DNA of 64,000 nucleotides from Planctomycetota bacterium (GTDB lineage Bacteria > Planctomycetota > UBA1135 > GCA-002686595): assembly GCA_002686945.1 (NCBI GenBank), contig NYYZ01000011.1, positions 56,141 through 120,140 on the forward strand, read 5' to 3'. The notes beneath the pieces were generated by a model. The model saw nothing but the letters and a program-made list of their open reading frames with translations, ran no database searches and was not told the DNA's origin. The position numbers and the translations under genes are program-made. Below, piece by piece: positions 8,953-17,280 of this stretch. Each line of letters begins with the position of its first letter. The stretch's first letter is position 1.

Positions 8953-10229
8953 GCGACGAGAAACAAAAACAGGCGCTCTCGGGCAGCGCCATCCATGCGG
9001 AAGGACTGGGCAAGTGCTACCAGTTGTTCGACAAGCCGATTCATCGCTTGTACGACATGCTGCGCCTGGGCGGCCCTCGCCACCGGGACTTCTGGGCCGT
9101 GCGCGATCTGTACCTGGATGTGCCCCACGGGTCCACAGTGGGCATCATCGGTCAGAACGGTGCGGGCAAGAGCACCCTGCTCAAGCTGCTGAGCGGAATC
9201 AGCGCGCCTACCACCGGGCAGTTGCATGTACAGGGCCGTGTGGCCAGCCTGCTGGAATTGGGCGCTGGCTTCCACCCGGAGTTCTCCGGCCGTGAGAATG
9301 TTTTCTTGAACTGCTCGATTCTGGGCATGAAGGACGAGGAGATCGAGGAGCGCTATGAGTCGATCGTGGAGTTCAGCGAACTGGGCGAGTTCATCGACCG
9401 ACCAGTCAAGACCTATAGCTCGGGCATGTATGTGCGCCTGGGATTTGCCGTGGCTTCCAGCGTGGACCCGGACATTCTCATGATCGACGAGGCTCTCTCC
9501 GTTGGGGATGAGCATTTTCGCGGCAAGTGCATCAATCGTCTGAACGAGTTTCGCGAGCAGGGCAAGACAACTGTCTTTGTGTCCCACGACATGGGCTCGG
9601 TCAAGACCATGTGCCAACATGTGGTGTTGATGGAGGCCGGGCGCGTGATCAGTCAGGGCTCGGCGGAAGAGGTGGCGGATGAATACCTCAAGAGTGCTCA
9701 CGAGCGGGGCAATCAGCGCCTGTCGGCTCTGGCGCGGGAAGGTTCTGAGTATCCGCGCTGGGGTACGGAGGAGATCACCACGGGCGAGATCACCCTGCGT
9801 GGCAAGGATGGGGAAGAGACCAGAAGCTTTGAACCCGGTGATCCCTTCAGCGTGCGCGTGGAGTGGAAGGCGAATCGGGACACAATGCAGCCCGTGTTTG
9901 GTCTTGGGGTCTACCGCTCCGATGGAACCTATGTGAACGGCTCCAATCACCATTGGCGGGAAGACTCGATTGACTTGTCTCCAGTCAAGGCCGGGGAAGA
10001 GGGCGCGGTGGAGATGAGCTTCGAATCCCTGCCCCTCTTGCAGGGTGAGTACTATTTGACCGCCTTTCTCTACGACCATTCCAAACCCGCGCCCACTGCG
10101 ATCGACCACCGGGAGCACGCGGCGGTCTTTGAGGTTGTGGACGCCCGTCACCTGCAGCACGGCCTGCTCTACCTGCCCACCACCTGGACCGTGGAACAGG
10201 CTGGCAACCGGCGCATTTCCAAGTCCTGA
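8949..10229 (+). CDS. wzt: polysaccharide ABC transporter ATP-binding protein with C-terminal glycan-recognition domain (Wzt type)
   Basis: This 426-residue nucleotide-binding subunit pairs with the permease directly upstream. Walker A is GQNGAGKST (68-76), the signature loop is YSSGMYVRL (157-164), and Walker B is DILMIDEAL with Glu181. HDMGSVKTMC carries the switch His. After about residue 250 a separate beta-rich domain follows (WGTEEITTGEITLRGKDG, then VRVEWKAN, then VFGLGVYRSDGTYVNG, then LPLLQGEYYLTAFLYD). This matches the Wzt C-terminal carbohydrate-binding fold, which in O-antigen exporters recognises the modified non-reducing end of the finished chain. The GTG start at 8949 overlaps the permease stop by four bases, fixing the start and implying coupled synthesis. 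Confidence 0.95.
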   Translation: MSDEKQKQALSGSAIHAEGLGKCYQLFDKPIHRLYDMLRLGGPRHRDFWAVRDLYLDVPHGSTVGIIGQNGAGKSTLLKLLSGISAPTTGQLHVQGRVASLLELGAGFHPEFSGRENVFLNCSILGMKDEEIEERYESIVEFSELGEFIDRPVKTYSSGMYVRLGFAVASSVDPDILMIDEALSVGDEHFRGKCINRLNEFREQGKTTVFVSHDMGSVKTMCQHVVLMEAGRVISQGSAEEVADEYLKSAHERGNQRLSALAREGSEYPRWGTEEITTGEITLRGKDGEETRSFEPGDPFSVRVEWKANRDTMQPVFGLGVYRSDGTYVNGSNHHWREDSIDLSPVKAGEEGAVEMSFESLPLLQGEYYLTAFLYDHSKPAPTAIDHREHAAVFEVVDARHLQHGLLYLPTTWTVEQAGNRRISKS

Positions 10230-10243
10230 TACCGACGGTTCCC

Positions 10244-11881
10244 ATGGACGACCTCCTGAGCTTGCCCTTCGACCAGTACCAGCGCTACCGCCTGGTAGCG
10301 GATCTGGTGGAGCGTGTTCGTCCTGGCGGCAGGCCCCTCAGGATTCTGGACGTGGGCGGACGTACGGCCCTGTTGCGCAAGTTCCTGCCCGACGACCGGG
10401 TGGAGTTGGTGGATGTTGAGGCCTCCGAGGAAGAGGGTCTGGTGCTGGGCAGCGGCGGCGCCCTGCCTTTCCAGGACGGCAGCTTCGATGTGGTTGCGGC
10501 CTTTGACACCCTGGAACACGTGCCCCCCAGGGCACGCAAGGCCTTTGTCACCGAGTGCGCTCGGGTGGCGGCGCGTCATGTCATCCTGGCTGGTCCCTAT
10601 CGCACCCCTCAAGTGGACGAGGCCGAGGAAATCCTGATGGGTTTTCTGGCAGACAAGTTGGGGGTCAAGCACCGCTATCTGGCGGAGCACCGGGACTACG
10701 GCCTGCCGGTCAGGGCCAAGGTTGAAGAGTGGCTCGGCTCTGCTGGGGGTCGCGTCCTGTCTGTGGGTCACGCCAACCTGGAACGCTGGTTGGTGCTCAT
10801 GTGCCTTGAGCTGTATCTGGACAACGACCCCCTGCTGCGCAATCTCGCCCAGCGCTTCTTTGCGTTCTACAACGCCAGCATGTACTCCAGCGACCACGGA
10901 GGCGCCGTCTATCGTCATGCAGTGGTCGCTTCCTTGGGCCAAAGTCGCGAGCCCTCCATCGAGGGCCTCTTTGACGCGCCCGCAGCTCCCCAGGGTGCCA
11001 CCCGCGCTCTGCTCGCCATGGGTCTGGAGGTGATCGCCTTTGATGGAGAGAAGGACGCCTGGTCGCCCGAGCTCAAGCGCCTGGAAAAGGTCATCCGTGG
11101 CTTGGAGAAAGACCTCTCAGGGCACAAGAAGCGCCTGGGCGACACCGTCGAGAATCTCCAACAGCACAAGGCGACCCTCAAGGACGAGCGCGCCCAACGC
11201 AAGCAGGAAGCCCGTGAGCAGGCGTCGATCATCAAGAGCCACGTCAAGGACCTGGCGGGCCATGAAAAGACCCTCGCCAGGCTGGAGCCAGAACTCGCCG
11301 CCCAGGTCGAAGCCAGCAAGGAACTTGCGGCGGATCTGGAAGGGCATCGGGCTCACCTGACCGAGCTGAAATCCGATCTGGAAGCCCAGCAGACGGCGGC
11401 TACGAATCTGGAGGCGAGCCTGCTTGAATCTGAGCAGGTGCGCGAGAGCGAAGCCGCTGCCGGAGCGCAGGTGGTTACGGAACTGGAGGCGGAAATCGCT
11501 GCCCGGGGAAAACTGGTCAAGGAACTGGAGGTCTCCCTGGCTGAGAACCAAGAACAGAATCTGCATCTGGGAGAACTGCTCAGTGAGGAACGCTCTCTGC
11601 GAGAAGAACTGACCCGGACCCTGGGGCAGCAGCTCAAGGATCTGGCAACCGATCGCGATGCTGTTCTGGAGACCCTGAGCGAGGTCCAACAGCACCGCAC
11701 GGAGGTGCTCGCGCTGCTGCAGGAAACCCAGGCGGGAGCCGAGGCTCTCGAAGCCGCCCTGCACGCTTCCCAGGCGGAAGAAGCCCGTCAACGGGCGGAA
11801 ATCGAGCGCCTGCGGCAGTTGGTGGGCAGCCGCCTTGAGTCCTTCAAGCTGGTCTTCAAGCCTGAACGACCTGAAGCCTAG
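10244..11881 (+). CDS. SAM-dependent methyltransferase fused to a long coiled coil; candidate chain-terminating length ruler
   Basis: The protein has 545 residues. The N-terminal domain is a class I methyltransferase: RILDVGGR (33-40) is motif I, ELVDVEAS has the acidic residue for the ribose hydroxyls, and SFDVVAAFDTLEHV (80-93) is the post-I/motif IV region. From about residue 265 to 530 the chain is almost pure heptad sequence (for example LEKVIRGLEKDLSGHKKRL, LEAEIAARGKLVKELEVSL), predicting a coiled coil of roughly 260 residues, near 38-40 nm at 0.15 nm per residue. The C-terminus ends with a short basic tail. It sits 15 bases after wzt. In E. coli O9a, WbdD caps the chain by methylation (and phosphorylation) and measures length with a coiled coil. 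This looks like a simpler analogue with no kinase domain that I can see. Its role is inferred. Confidence 0.85.
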   Translation: MDDLLSLPFDQYQRYRLVADLVERVRPGGRPLRILDVGGRTALLRKFLPDDRVELVDVEASEEEGLVLGSGGALPFQDGSFDVVAAFDTLEHVPPRARKAFVTECARVAARHVILAGPYRTPQVDEAEEILMGFLADKLGVKHRYLAEHRDYGLPVRAKVEEWLGSAGGRVLSVGHANLERWLVLMCLELYLDNDPLLRNLAQRFFAFYNASMYSSDHGGAVYRHAVVASLGQSREPSIEGLFDAPAAPQGATRALLAMGLEVIAFDGEKDAWSPELKRLEKVIRGLEKDLSGHKKRLGDTVENLQQHKATLKDERAQRKQEAREQASIIKSHVKDLAGHEKTLARLEPELAAQVEASKELAADLEGHRAHLTELKSDLEAQQTAATNLEASLLESEQVRESEAAAGAQVVTELEAEIAARGKLVKELEVSLAENQEQNLHLGELLSEERSLREELTRTLGQQLKDLATDRDAVLETLSEVQQHRTEVLALLQETQAGAEALEAALHASQAEEARQRAEIERLRQLVGSRLESFKLVFKPERPEA

Positions 11882-11950
11882 AGCTCTGCTTCAAGCGCTC
11901 CTCGCGGGAAGTGGGCGCGGGGAACCGCCTTGCTGGCGGGCAAGAGAAAA

Positions 11951-11981
11951 GAGACGCTCCCCGCTTGTCGGGGAACGCCTC
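11951..11981 (-). terminator. intrinsic terminator for the FG-GAP gene
   Basis: GAGACGCTCCCCG (11951-11963) and CGGGGAACGCCTC (11969-11981) form an imperfect 13-bp stem with a 5-base loop. Read leftward it is followed by TTTTCTCTTG, a U-rich tail, about 20 bases after the FG-GAP stop. Because the flanking genes converge here, it may also slow transcription from the left. Confidence 0.65.
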
Positions 11982-12001
11982 TTGTTGGGGGTACGAGGTG
12001 C

Positions 12002-13777
12002 TTACTTGAAGAGGTAGGCCGCTCCGGAGAAGGAAGCCGAGTTGTCGAATTGGTTTCCGTTCACTCCCGTGGCGTTACTGTCTTCTCCCCAGGCCCCGAC
12101 CAGCAAGGTACCGCCGTCAAGGGCGACGCTGACCCCGAACCCATCCGCACTCTCTGTGTCCAATGCCTTGACGTAGTTCTCCTGAGACCAGATGCCGCCG
12201 CTGCGGACGAAGACGTAGGCGGCGCCGGACTCAGGCAAGTTGTTCAACAGTGTGCCGCCGTCTTCACTGCTGGCCCCGACCACGAGGGTGTCGCCATCAA
12301 GGGCGAGGCTCCGCCCGAAAACATCACCAGCACCTGTGTTGGAAGCCTTGAGGTAGGCCTGTTGAGACCAGGTGCCGTCGCTTCTGACGAAGACGTAGGC
12401 AGCGCCGGACCTGTTAGACGAGTTGTCGAGTTGGTTTCCATTCACTCCCGTAGCGTTGCTGTCTTCTCCATCGGCTCCGACCATCAGGGTGTCGCCGTCA
12501 AGGGCGACGCTGGTTCCGAAAGTATCGTTACTCTCTGTGTTGGAAGCCTTGAGGTAGGCCTGTTGAGACCAGATGCCATCGCTTCGGACGAAGACGTAGG
12601 CGGCGCCGGAGCTGTCAGCCGAGTTGTCGAGCTGGTTTCCATTCACTCCCGTAGCGTTGCTGCTTTCTGAATCGGCCCCGACCACCACGGTGTCGCCATC
12701 AAGGGCGACGCTCCACCCGAAGAAATCGCTGGCATCTGTGTTGGAAGCCTTGAGGTAGGCCTGTTGAGACCAGGTGCCGCCACTTCGAAAGAAGACGTAG
12801 GCGGCGCCGGATGAGGAAGCCGAATTGTCGAGTGCGTTTCCATTCACTCCCGTGGCGTTGCTTGCTTCATTGGCCCCGACCACCAGGGTGTCGCCATCAA
12901 GGGCGACGCTTTGCCCGAAAGCATCGTCACTATCTGTGTTGGAAGCCTTGAGGTAGGCCTGTTGAGACCAGATGCCATCGCTTCGGACGAAGACGTAGGC
13001 GGCGCCGGACCAGGGAGCCGAGTTGTCGAGTTGGTTTCCATTCACTCCCGTGGCGTTGCTGTCTTCTCCATCGGCCCCGACCACCAAGGTGTCGCCATCA
13101 AGGGCGACGCTTTGCCCGAAGGCATCCCCAGCACCTGTGTTGGAAGCCTTGAGATAAGCCTCCTGAAACCAGGTGCCATTCAGGTGGCGGAAGAAGACGT
13201 AGACGGCGCCGGAATGGGGAGCTGAATGGTCGAGTTGGTCTCCATCCACTCCCGTGGCGTTGCTGGCTTCATAGTCGGCCCCGACCACCAAGGTGTCGCC
13301 ATCAAGGGCGACGCTGTACCCGAACCGATCATTTCCACCTGTGTTGGAGGCCTTGACGTAGTCGGTTTGCATGCTGAGGCCCTGGCGGGTGATGATCACG
13401 TTGTATTCCCTGACGCTCTCCCCATCTTCAGCGGTCACTCGGACCAGGACCGGGGTCACGGTTGCAGGCACGTCGATCACAGACGAGGGAGTTCCCGAGG
13501 CCACAACCAGTCCATCCACGGTGATGGTGGCGCCCGCATGGGCAGCAAGAGGGGTCAAGGTCACAGAGCCATGTACAAACATCTCTTGGGGGCCGACCAG
13601 ATAGGCGTAGGTGTCCGAACTGAACGGCGGATCCAGGGTCCCCGCAGAGATGCTCAGGTCCGCCAGGTCGGCGTTCGTGGAGAGGGCGCTGGAAGCAGAT
13701 CCTCCGCCTCCGCCTCCGCCGCAGGCGGCGAGGGTCAGCAGGACGGTCGCGATTGTCAACAGGTTTGAGTTCTTCAT
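12002..13777 (-). CDS. FG-GAP beta-propeller lipoprotein with an N-terminal beta-sandwich domain
   Basis: This 591-residue surface or periplasmic lipoprotein begins with a signal ending LLTLAAC (Cys19), followed by a run of seven Gly. Residues about 35-130 resemble the cadherin-like beta-sandwich found in bacterial secreted proteins (LADLSISAGTLDPPFSSDT, then YNVIITRQG). The rest consists of seven consecutive units of 66-68 residues, each containing FGxSVALDGDTLVVGA and SGAAYVFxRSxGxWSQQAYLK. That is the integrin-alpha-type FG-GAP pattern, with DGD/DxD loops that bind Ca in known members. Seven units would close one propeller. GGGTGAGGT-like purines lie just before ATG 13777. Ligand unknown; adhesion or matrix binding is a family-level inference. 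Confidence 0.85.
   Translation of the reverse strand: MKNSNLLTIATVLLTLAACGGGGGGGSASSALSTNADLADLSISAGTLDPPFSSDTYAYLVGPQEMFVHGSVTLTPLAAHAGATITVDGLVVASGTPSSVIDVPATVTPVLVRVTAEDGESVREYNVIITRQGLSMQTDYVKASNTGGNDRFGYSVALDGDTLVVGADYEASNATGVDGDQLDHSAPHSGAVYVFFRHLNGTWFQEAYLKASNTGAGDAFGQSVALDGDTLVVGADGEDSNATGVNGNQLDNSAPWSGAAYVFVRSDGIWSQQAYLKASNTDSDDAFGQSVALDGDTLVVGANEASNATGVNGNALDNSASSSGAAYVFFRSGGTWSQQAYLKASNTDASDFFGWSVALDGDTVVVGADSESSNATGVNGNQLDNSADSSGAAYVFVRSDGIWSQQAYLKASNTESNDTFGTSVALDGDTLMVGADGEDSNATGVNGNQLDNSSNRSGAAYVFVRSDGTWSQQAYLKASNTGAGDVFGRSLALDGDTLVVGASSEDGGTLLNNLPESGAAYVFVRSGGIWSQENYVKALDTESADGFGVSVALDGGTLLVGAWGEDSNATGVNGNQFDNSASFSGAAYLFK
12005..13360 (-). repeat. tandem ~201-bp intragenic repeats encoding FG-GAP blades
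   Basis: A conserved segment beginning TTGGAAGCC (plus strand) recurs at 12339, 12540, 12741, 12939, 13140 and, slightly diverged, at 13344. The spacings are 201, 201, 198, 201 and 204 bases, always multiples of three. A more diverged unit lies near 12160. Nucleotide identity between inner units is clearly high, which suggests recent duplication or gene conversion. Confidence 0.85.
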
Positions 13778-14081
13778 ACCTCACCCTGGTCCCCATCCAG
13801 CTCGGCGGACAAGAAAGAGCAAAAAGTATTTTTGGCGGATTCCTCGTTCGGACCTGGCTTCAGATTTCAGCCGAGAACCCGGAATCTTCTGGGTGCGATC
13901 ACGGACGCGGATGCCCAGTCAGAGTGCAAGAACCCAATCGAATCGCCATCGTTCTCCCAGGCACAGCGGGCCCGGGATTTTTGGCATCAGGTGAGGTGGT
14001 CGGTGCTTTGACGGCTGGAGACCGGGATCATGAGCGCAGTCTGAATGGCAGCACCTCGCCAGGGCTTGGCCCCGCTCTGGC
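13778..14081. other. intergenic region between two minus-strand genes
   Basis: This 304-base gap holds no supported gene. Just upstream of the FG-GAP gene is an AT-rich island (13825-13840) with AAAAAGTATTTTT, a small palindrome that on the minus strand offers AATACT as a possible -10. Near 14062-14084 the minus strand can form GCCAG/CTGGC around a GC-rich loop just after the transporter stop, a weak terminator candidate. Confidence 0.35.
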
Positions 14082-15938
14082 CTAGGCCGCCACGAAGGGC
14101 CACATGATTGGGATCATGAGGGCCGCGACGGCGCTGAGCACAATTGTCAGAGGAGTTCCCACTCGCAGGAAGTCCCGGTACTTGTAGTTTCCCGGTCCCA
14201 TGATCATCGCGTTGGCCTGATGGGCCACCGGGGACAGGAAGGCCAGGCTGGCACCGGTGATCACTGCCATCAGGAAGGGTCGTGCCTCCAGCCCCGCGAT
14301 TTCTGCGCATTGCAAGGCCAGGGGGGTCATGATGATGGCGGTTGAGGTGTTGTTGAGCACTTGGGTCAAGAGCACTGTGCCAGTCAGTAGCAGGATCAGC
14401 AGGACATGGGGCGTCAGGCTGCCGTCCTGCAGCAGGCTCCCTATCGTGCCTGCTATGCCATCGGTCTGCTCCGGAGTGAGGACTTCCTGTTGGAAGGCGC
14501 GTCCCAGGGCCAGCATGCCGCCCACCAGGGCCAAGACGCTCCAATCCACTGAGCGATATGCATCGTCTGCGCGGACGGCTTTTGTGCCAATCAAAGTCAG
14601 GACTCCGAGCAGGGCCAGGGCGCCGAGGGAAATTGTATGGGAGAGGGCCGCAACCAGCAGGATGGCAGCCAGGGTGCAGACGGTGATCCAGCCCTTGCTT
14701 CCGAAGCGCGGAGCGGCGATCTCCGAGAGCATGATCACATCCCGTTCTTCCCCTGCTCGCTCGATGTCCGGCAGGTGACCTTGCAGCAGCAGGGTGTCGC
14801 CCATCTCCAGCTCCACCTCGTTCAGGCGGGCGAGCTGCACGCCGCTGGTCTTGGAAATTGCCACCACGTTGAGGCCGCTGCGCGTGCGGAACTCGGCGGT
14901 CTTGAGGCTGCTGTCCACCAGGGACGAGCCCGCAGGGATCAGGGCCTCTACCAGCAGTACATCGTCCGAGACCAGGCGCGTCCCCTGGGCTTCAACCTCG
15001 GGCTTCTGCCGCAGGGGCAGCTCTTCCGAAAGGGCCAGGATGTCTTCCGGGCTGCCCTGCAGGATCAGGGTGTCGTCTGCGCGGATGCGGTTGTAGGGAC
15101 CGGGGGCGAGGATCGGGCTCTCCCCGTGAGCTCGTACAAGACCCAGAACCGTGACTCCGTGCTTGCGCAGGACTTCTACATCGGCCACCGAACGGTTGAT
15201 CAGACTGCTGCTGGGCTCAACCAGGATCTCGGTCACAAAGCGCGGCACCTGATAGCGCTCGCTCAAGGACTGGCCCACGGGAGAGTGGGGCAGCAGTTTG
15301 CGTCCAGGACCAACCAGATAGAGGCTGCCGACTCCCAGCAGGATCAAACCCAAGAGGCTGAAGTCGAACATGCCAAAGGGCTCGACCCCAGCATCCCGCA
15401 GACTTTGGTTGACCACCAGGTTGGTGGACGTGGCGATCACGGTCACCAGACCACCGAGCAGGCTGCCAAATGCCATGGGTATCAGAATGCGTGAGAGGCT
15501 GATGCGCTTGCGCCGGCTGACTCCGTTGCAGACGGGAATCATCGTGGCTACCACGGCCGTGTTGGAGAGGATTGCTGAGAGCAGGCCGGACAACACGGTG
15601 ATGCGCGCCACCAACCCTCGTTCGCCTGAGTGGGTGCCCCGCAGGAAGGCGCGACTCAACAATTTCGCCACACCGCAACGACTGAAGGTGTGGCTGAAAA
15701 CGAACATGCATGCAATCAGGATCACCGCTTCCGAGGCGAAGCCCGCGAAGGCCTGCTCGGCATCGAGAACGCCCGTCAGGACCAGGGCGCAGGCCACGCC
15801 CAAGGCCACAAGGTCGTAGCGCGCAAGATCGCAAACGAAGACCACCAGGGTCAGCACCAGCAGGGCGAGCACAATCGAAGTGGGGTCCAGCAGGAACATG
15901 GTGTCCAAGGCTAGCTTTCTTGATTCTCCCAGGAGCAT
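14082..15938 (-). CDS. SLC13/DASS-type anion transporter with two TrkA-C domains
   Basis: This 618-residue inner-membrane transporter probably moves sulfate, dicarboxylate or a similar anion with Na+. The N-terminal half has several hydrophobic helices (TSIVLALLVLTLVVFVCDLA, ASEAVILIACMFVFSHTFS) and the helix-hairpin sequence LLSAILSNTAVVATMIPV, where SNTA is the family signature. Two cytoplasmic regulatory TrkA-C-like domains lie in the middle (TEILVEPSSSLINRSVADVE; LLVEALIPAGSSLVDSSLK). The C-terminal half repeats the transport fold, with TQVLNNTSTAIIMTPLAL as the second Asn-Thr motif. An alternative start at 15899 (MFLLDPTSI) removes 13 polar residues and is equally plausible. Substrate not readable. 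Confidence 0.88.
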   Translation of the reverse strand: MLLGESRKLALDTMFLLDPTSIVLALLVLTLVVFVCDLARYDLVALGVACALVLTGVLDAEQAFAGFASEAVILIACMFVFSHTFSRCGVAKLLSRAFLRGTHSGERGLVARITVLSGLLSAILSNTAVVATMIPVCNGVSRRKRISLSRILIPMAFGSLLGGLVTVIATSTNLVVNQSLRDAGVEPFGMFDFSLLGLILLGVGSLYLVGPGRKLLPHSPVGQSLSERYQVPRFVTEILVEPSSSLINRSVADVEVLRKHGVTVLGLVRAHGESPILAPGPYNRIRADDTLILQGSPEDILALSEELPLRQKPEVEAQGTRLVSDDVLLVEALIPAGSSLVDSSLKTAEFRTRSGLNVVAISKTSGVQLARLNEVELEMGDTLLLQGHLPDIERAGEERDVIMLSEIAAPRFGSKGWITVCTLAAILLVAALSHTISLGALALLGVLTLIGTKAVRADDAYRSVDWSVLALVGGMLALGRAFQQEVLTPEQTDGIAGTIGSLLQDGSLTPHVLLILLLTGTVLLTQVLNNTSTAIIMTPLALQCAEIAGLEARPFLMAVITGASLAFLSPVAHQANAMIMGPGNYKYRDFLRVGTPLTIVLSAVAALMIPIMWPFVAA

Positions 15939-16050
15939 TGGAAAAGTGCGAACCCGCAGGAATCAAGGGGCAGGCAGGCGTTGCCGACCTGGAAAATGGG
16001 GCCCCGGGGCCTTGAGTTTAGCGCCCGGGGGTTCGACTGCGGTGTGAGGT

Positions 16051-17208
16051 GTGCTAGAACCTCATGCGAGGTTTCCTCTTTCCCCGGCGGCCTCTCCTCT
16101 TCAGCACGTGCAGTCAGTACCCCCCGATCCCCAAGACCTGGCTACCCGCACGGGCTCCTGGCTCCAAGGCAACGGCCCCGAGGCTGATGTTGTGATTTCA
16201 AGTCGCGTGCGGCTGGCTCGCAACCTGAGTGGGCTGCCCTTCCGCTCTACCCTTTCCAGTGAGCGCGCGATCGAGGTGCCGAATCGGCTCAAGGGGGAGT
16301 TGTTGGATCTGGCCCTTGAGGGGGAGACCACTTGGGTCTCTCTGGGCGACACAGACGAGATTCTGCGGCGCGTCCTGCTTGAGCGCAGTCTGGCCACCCG
16401 TGAGTTGGTTGCTGGGGACGAGCAGGGTGAACTGACCGGACGGGCGGTGGCATTCGGGGGCGACGAAGGCCTGGCCGCTCTGATTGGTGAAGAGGATCAC
16501 ATCCGGCTGCAGAGCTTGACCTCGGGACTGGACTTGGAGGTTGCCTTGGATCGCGTGGTGCAATTGGACCGCCAGTTGGAAGCCCGTGTGACCTACGCGA
16601 CCCATCATGACCTCGGTTATCTGACGGCCTGCCCCAGTAATGTGGGAACTGGCATGCGTGCTTCGGTGATGTTGCACCTGCCCGCATTGGGGGCTGTGCG
16701 CAGCGAATTGCAGAAGGTTTTTCAGGCGGCTCAGCACACCGGTCTTGCGGTGCGTGGTTTGCATGGGGAGGGCAGCAAGGCCAGCGGAGACCTCTATCAG
16801 ATTTCAAATCAAGTCACCCTGGGTTCTTCAGAGTCCGAGTTGGTTGCGCGTCTGCTCGTGTTGGTCCGTGGGGTCGTGCGTACGGAGCGCGGGATGCGTC
16901 AGGCTCTGCTTGCCGCTCGTTCCAGCGCTCTTGCGGATCGCGTGGCCCGGGGTATGGTGGTCCTGCGCAGTGCTCGGGCCTTGAGCACGGATGAGGCCTT
17001 GCGGCACCTGTCGGTGATTCGCTTCGGACATCATGTGGGTCTGGTGCAGGGGCTTTCCACCTCTCTGCTCAATCGTCTGGCTTTGCAGATACAGCAGGGT
17101 CACCTGCATGCTCTGAATCGCGCTGGGCAGATCGAGCCCGTGGATCACTCCGAGCGCCGACGCCTTCGAGCGGCGCTGCTGCGCTCGGAATTCGCTGGCC
17201 GGGGCTAG
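16051..17208 (+). CDS. mcsB: McsB-like protein-arginine kinase (ATP:guanido phosphotransferase)
   Basis: This phosphagen-kinase-fold protein of up to 385 residues resembles McsB, which phosphorylates arginines on client proteins and can mark them for ClpCP. Recognisable blocks are VVISSRVRLARNLSGLPF (nucleotide-binding Arg), GEEDHIRLQSL, LTACPSNVGTGMRASVML with Cys194 as the substrate-site cysteine, and GEGSKASGDLYQISNQVTLG. The end reads SERRRLRAALLR where McsB proteins commonly have RDxxRA, so the Asp of the allosteric phosphoarginine pocket appears replaced. No mcsA or ctsR is adjacent. The GTG at 16051 gives an N-terminus not conserved in the family; GTG 16108 is an alternative start. Confidence 0.85.
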   Translation: MLEPHARFPLSPAASPLQHVQSVPPDPQDLATRTGSWLQGNGPEADVVISSRVRLARNLSGLPFRSTLSSERAIEVPNRLKGELLDLALEGETTWVSLGDTDEILRRVLLERSLATRELVAGDEQGELTGRAVAFGGDEGLAALIGEEDHIRLQSLTSGLDLEVALDRVVQLDRQLEARVTYATHHDLGYLTACPSNVGTGMRASVMLHLPALGAVRSELQKVFQAAQHTGLAVRGLHGEGSKASGDLYQISNQVTLGSSESELVARLLVLVRGVVRTERGMRQALLAARSSALADRVARGMVVLRSARALSTDEALRHLSVIRFGHHVGLVQGLSTSLLNRLALQIQQGHLHALNRAGQIEPVDHSERRRLRAALLRSEFAGRG

Positions 17209-17266
17209 AACCGGACCTCTGTGGGCGAGGAGAGGGGACATTGAATACTTGAAGTCAGGCTCGCGT

Positions 17267-17272
17267 TATCCT
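17267..17272 (+). promoter_or_regulatory. putative -10 element, implying a near-leaderless namZ transcript
   Basis: TATCCT ends 8 bases before ATG 17281. If it is the -10 hexamer, transcription would begin at or next to the start codon. No good -35 is visible (AATACT at a 17-base spacing). Confidence 0.3.
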
Positions 17273-17280
17273 GGCTGGCC

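Noticed and set aside
8832..10160. 442-codon minus-strand frame
   Set aside because: It is antisense to wzt, whose Walker motifs are clear, and has no recognisable features.
12005..13360. CRISPR-like or satellite repeat array
   Set aside because: Units are about 200 bases, in frame and translate to FG-GAP blades, so this is an intragenic protein repeat.
14637..15494. 285-codon plus-strand frame
   Set aside because: It is opposite the SLC13-type transporter; Gln/His-rich low-complexity composition indicates a shadow frame.
15939..16050. Possible tRNA, because of a GGGTTCGACTG string
   Set aside because: The flanks do not form an acceptor stem or an anticodon arm, and no other tRNA-like T-loop was found in any gap.
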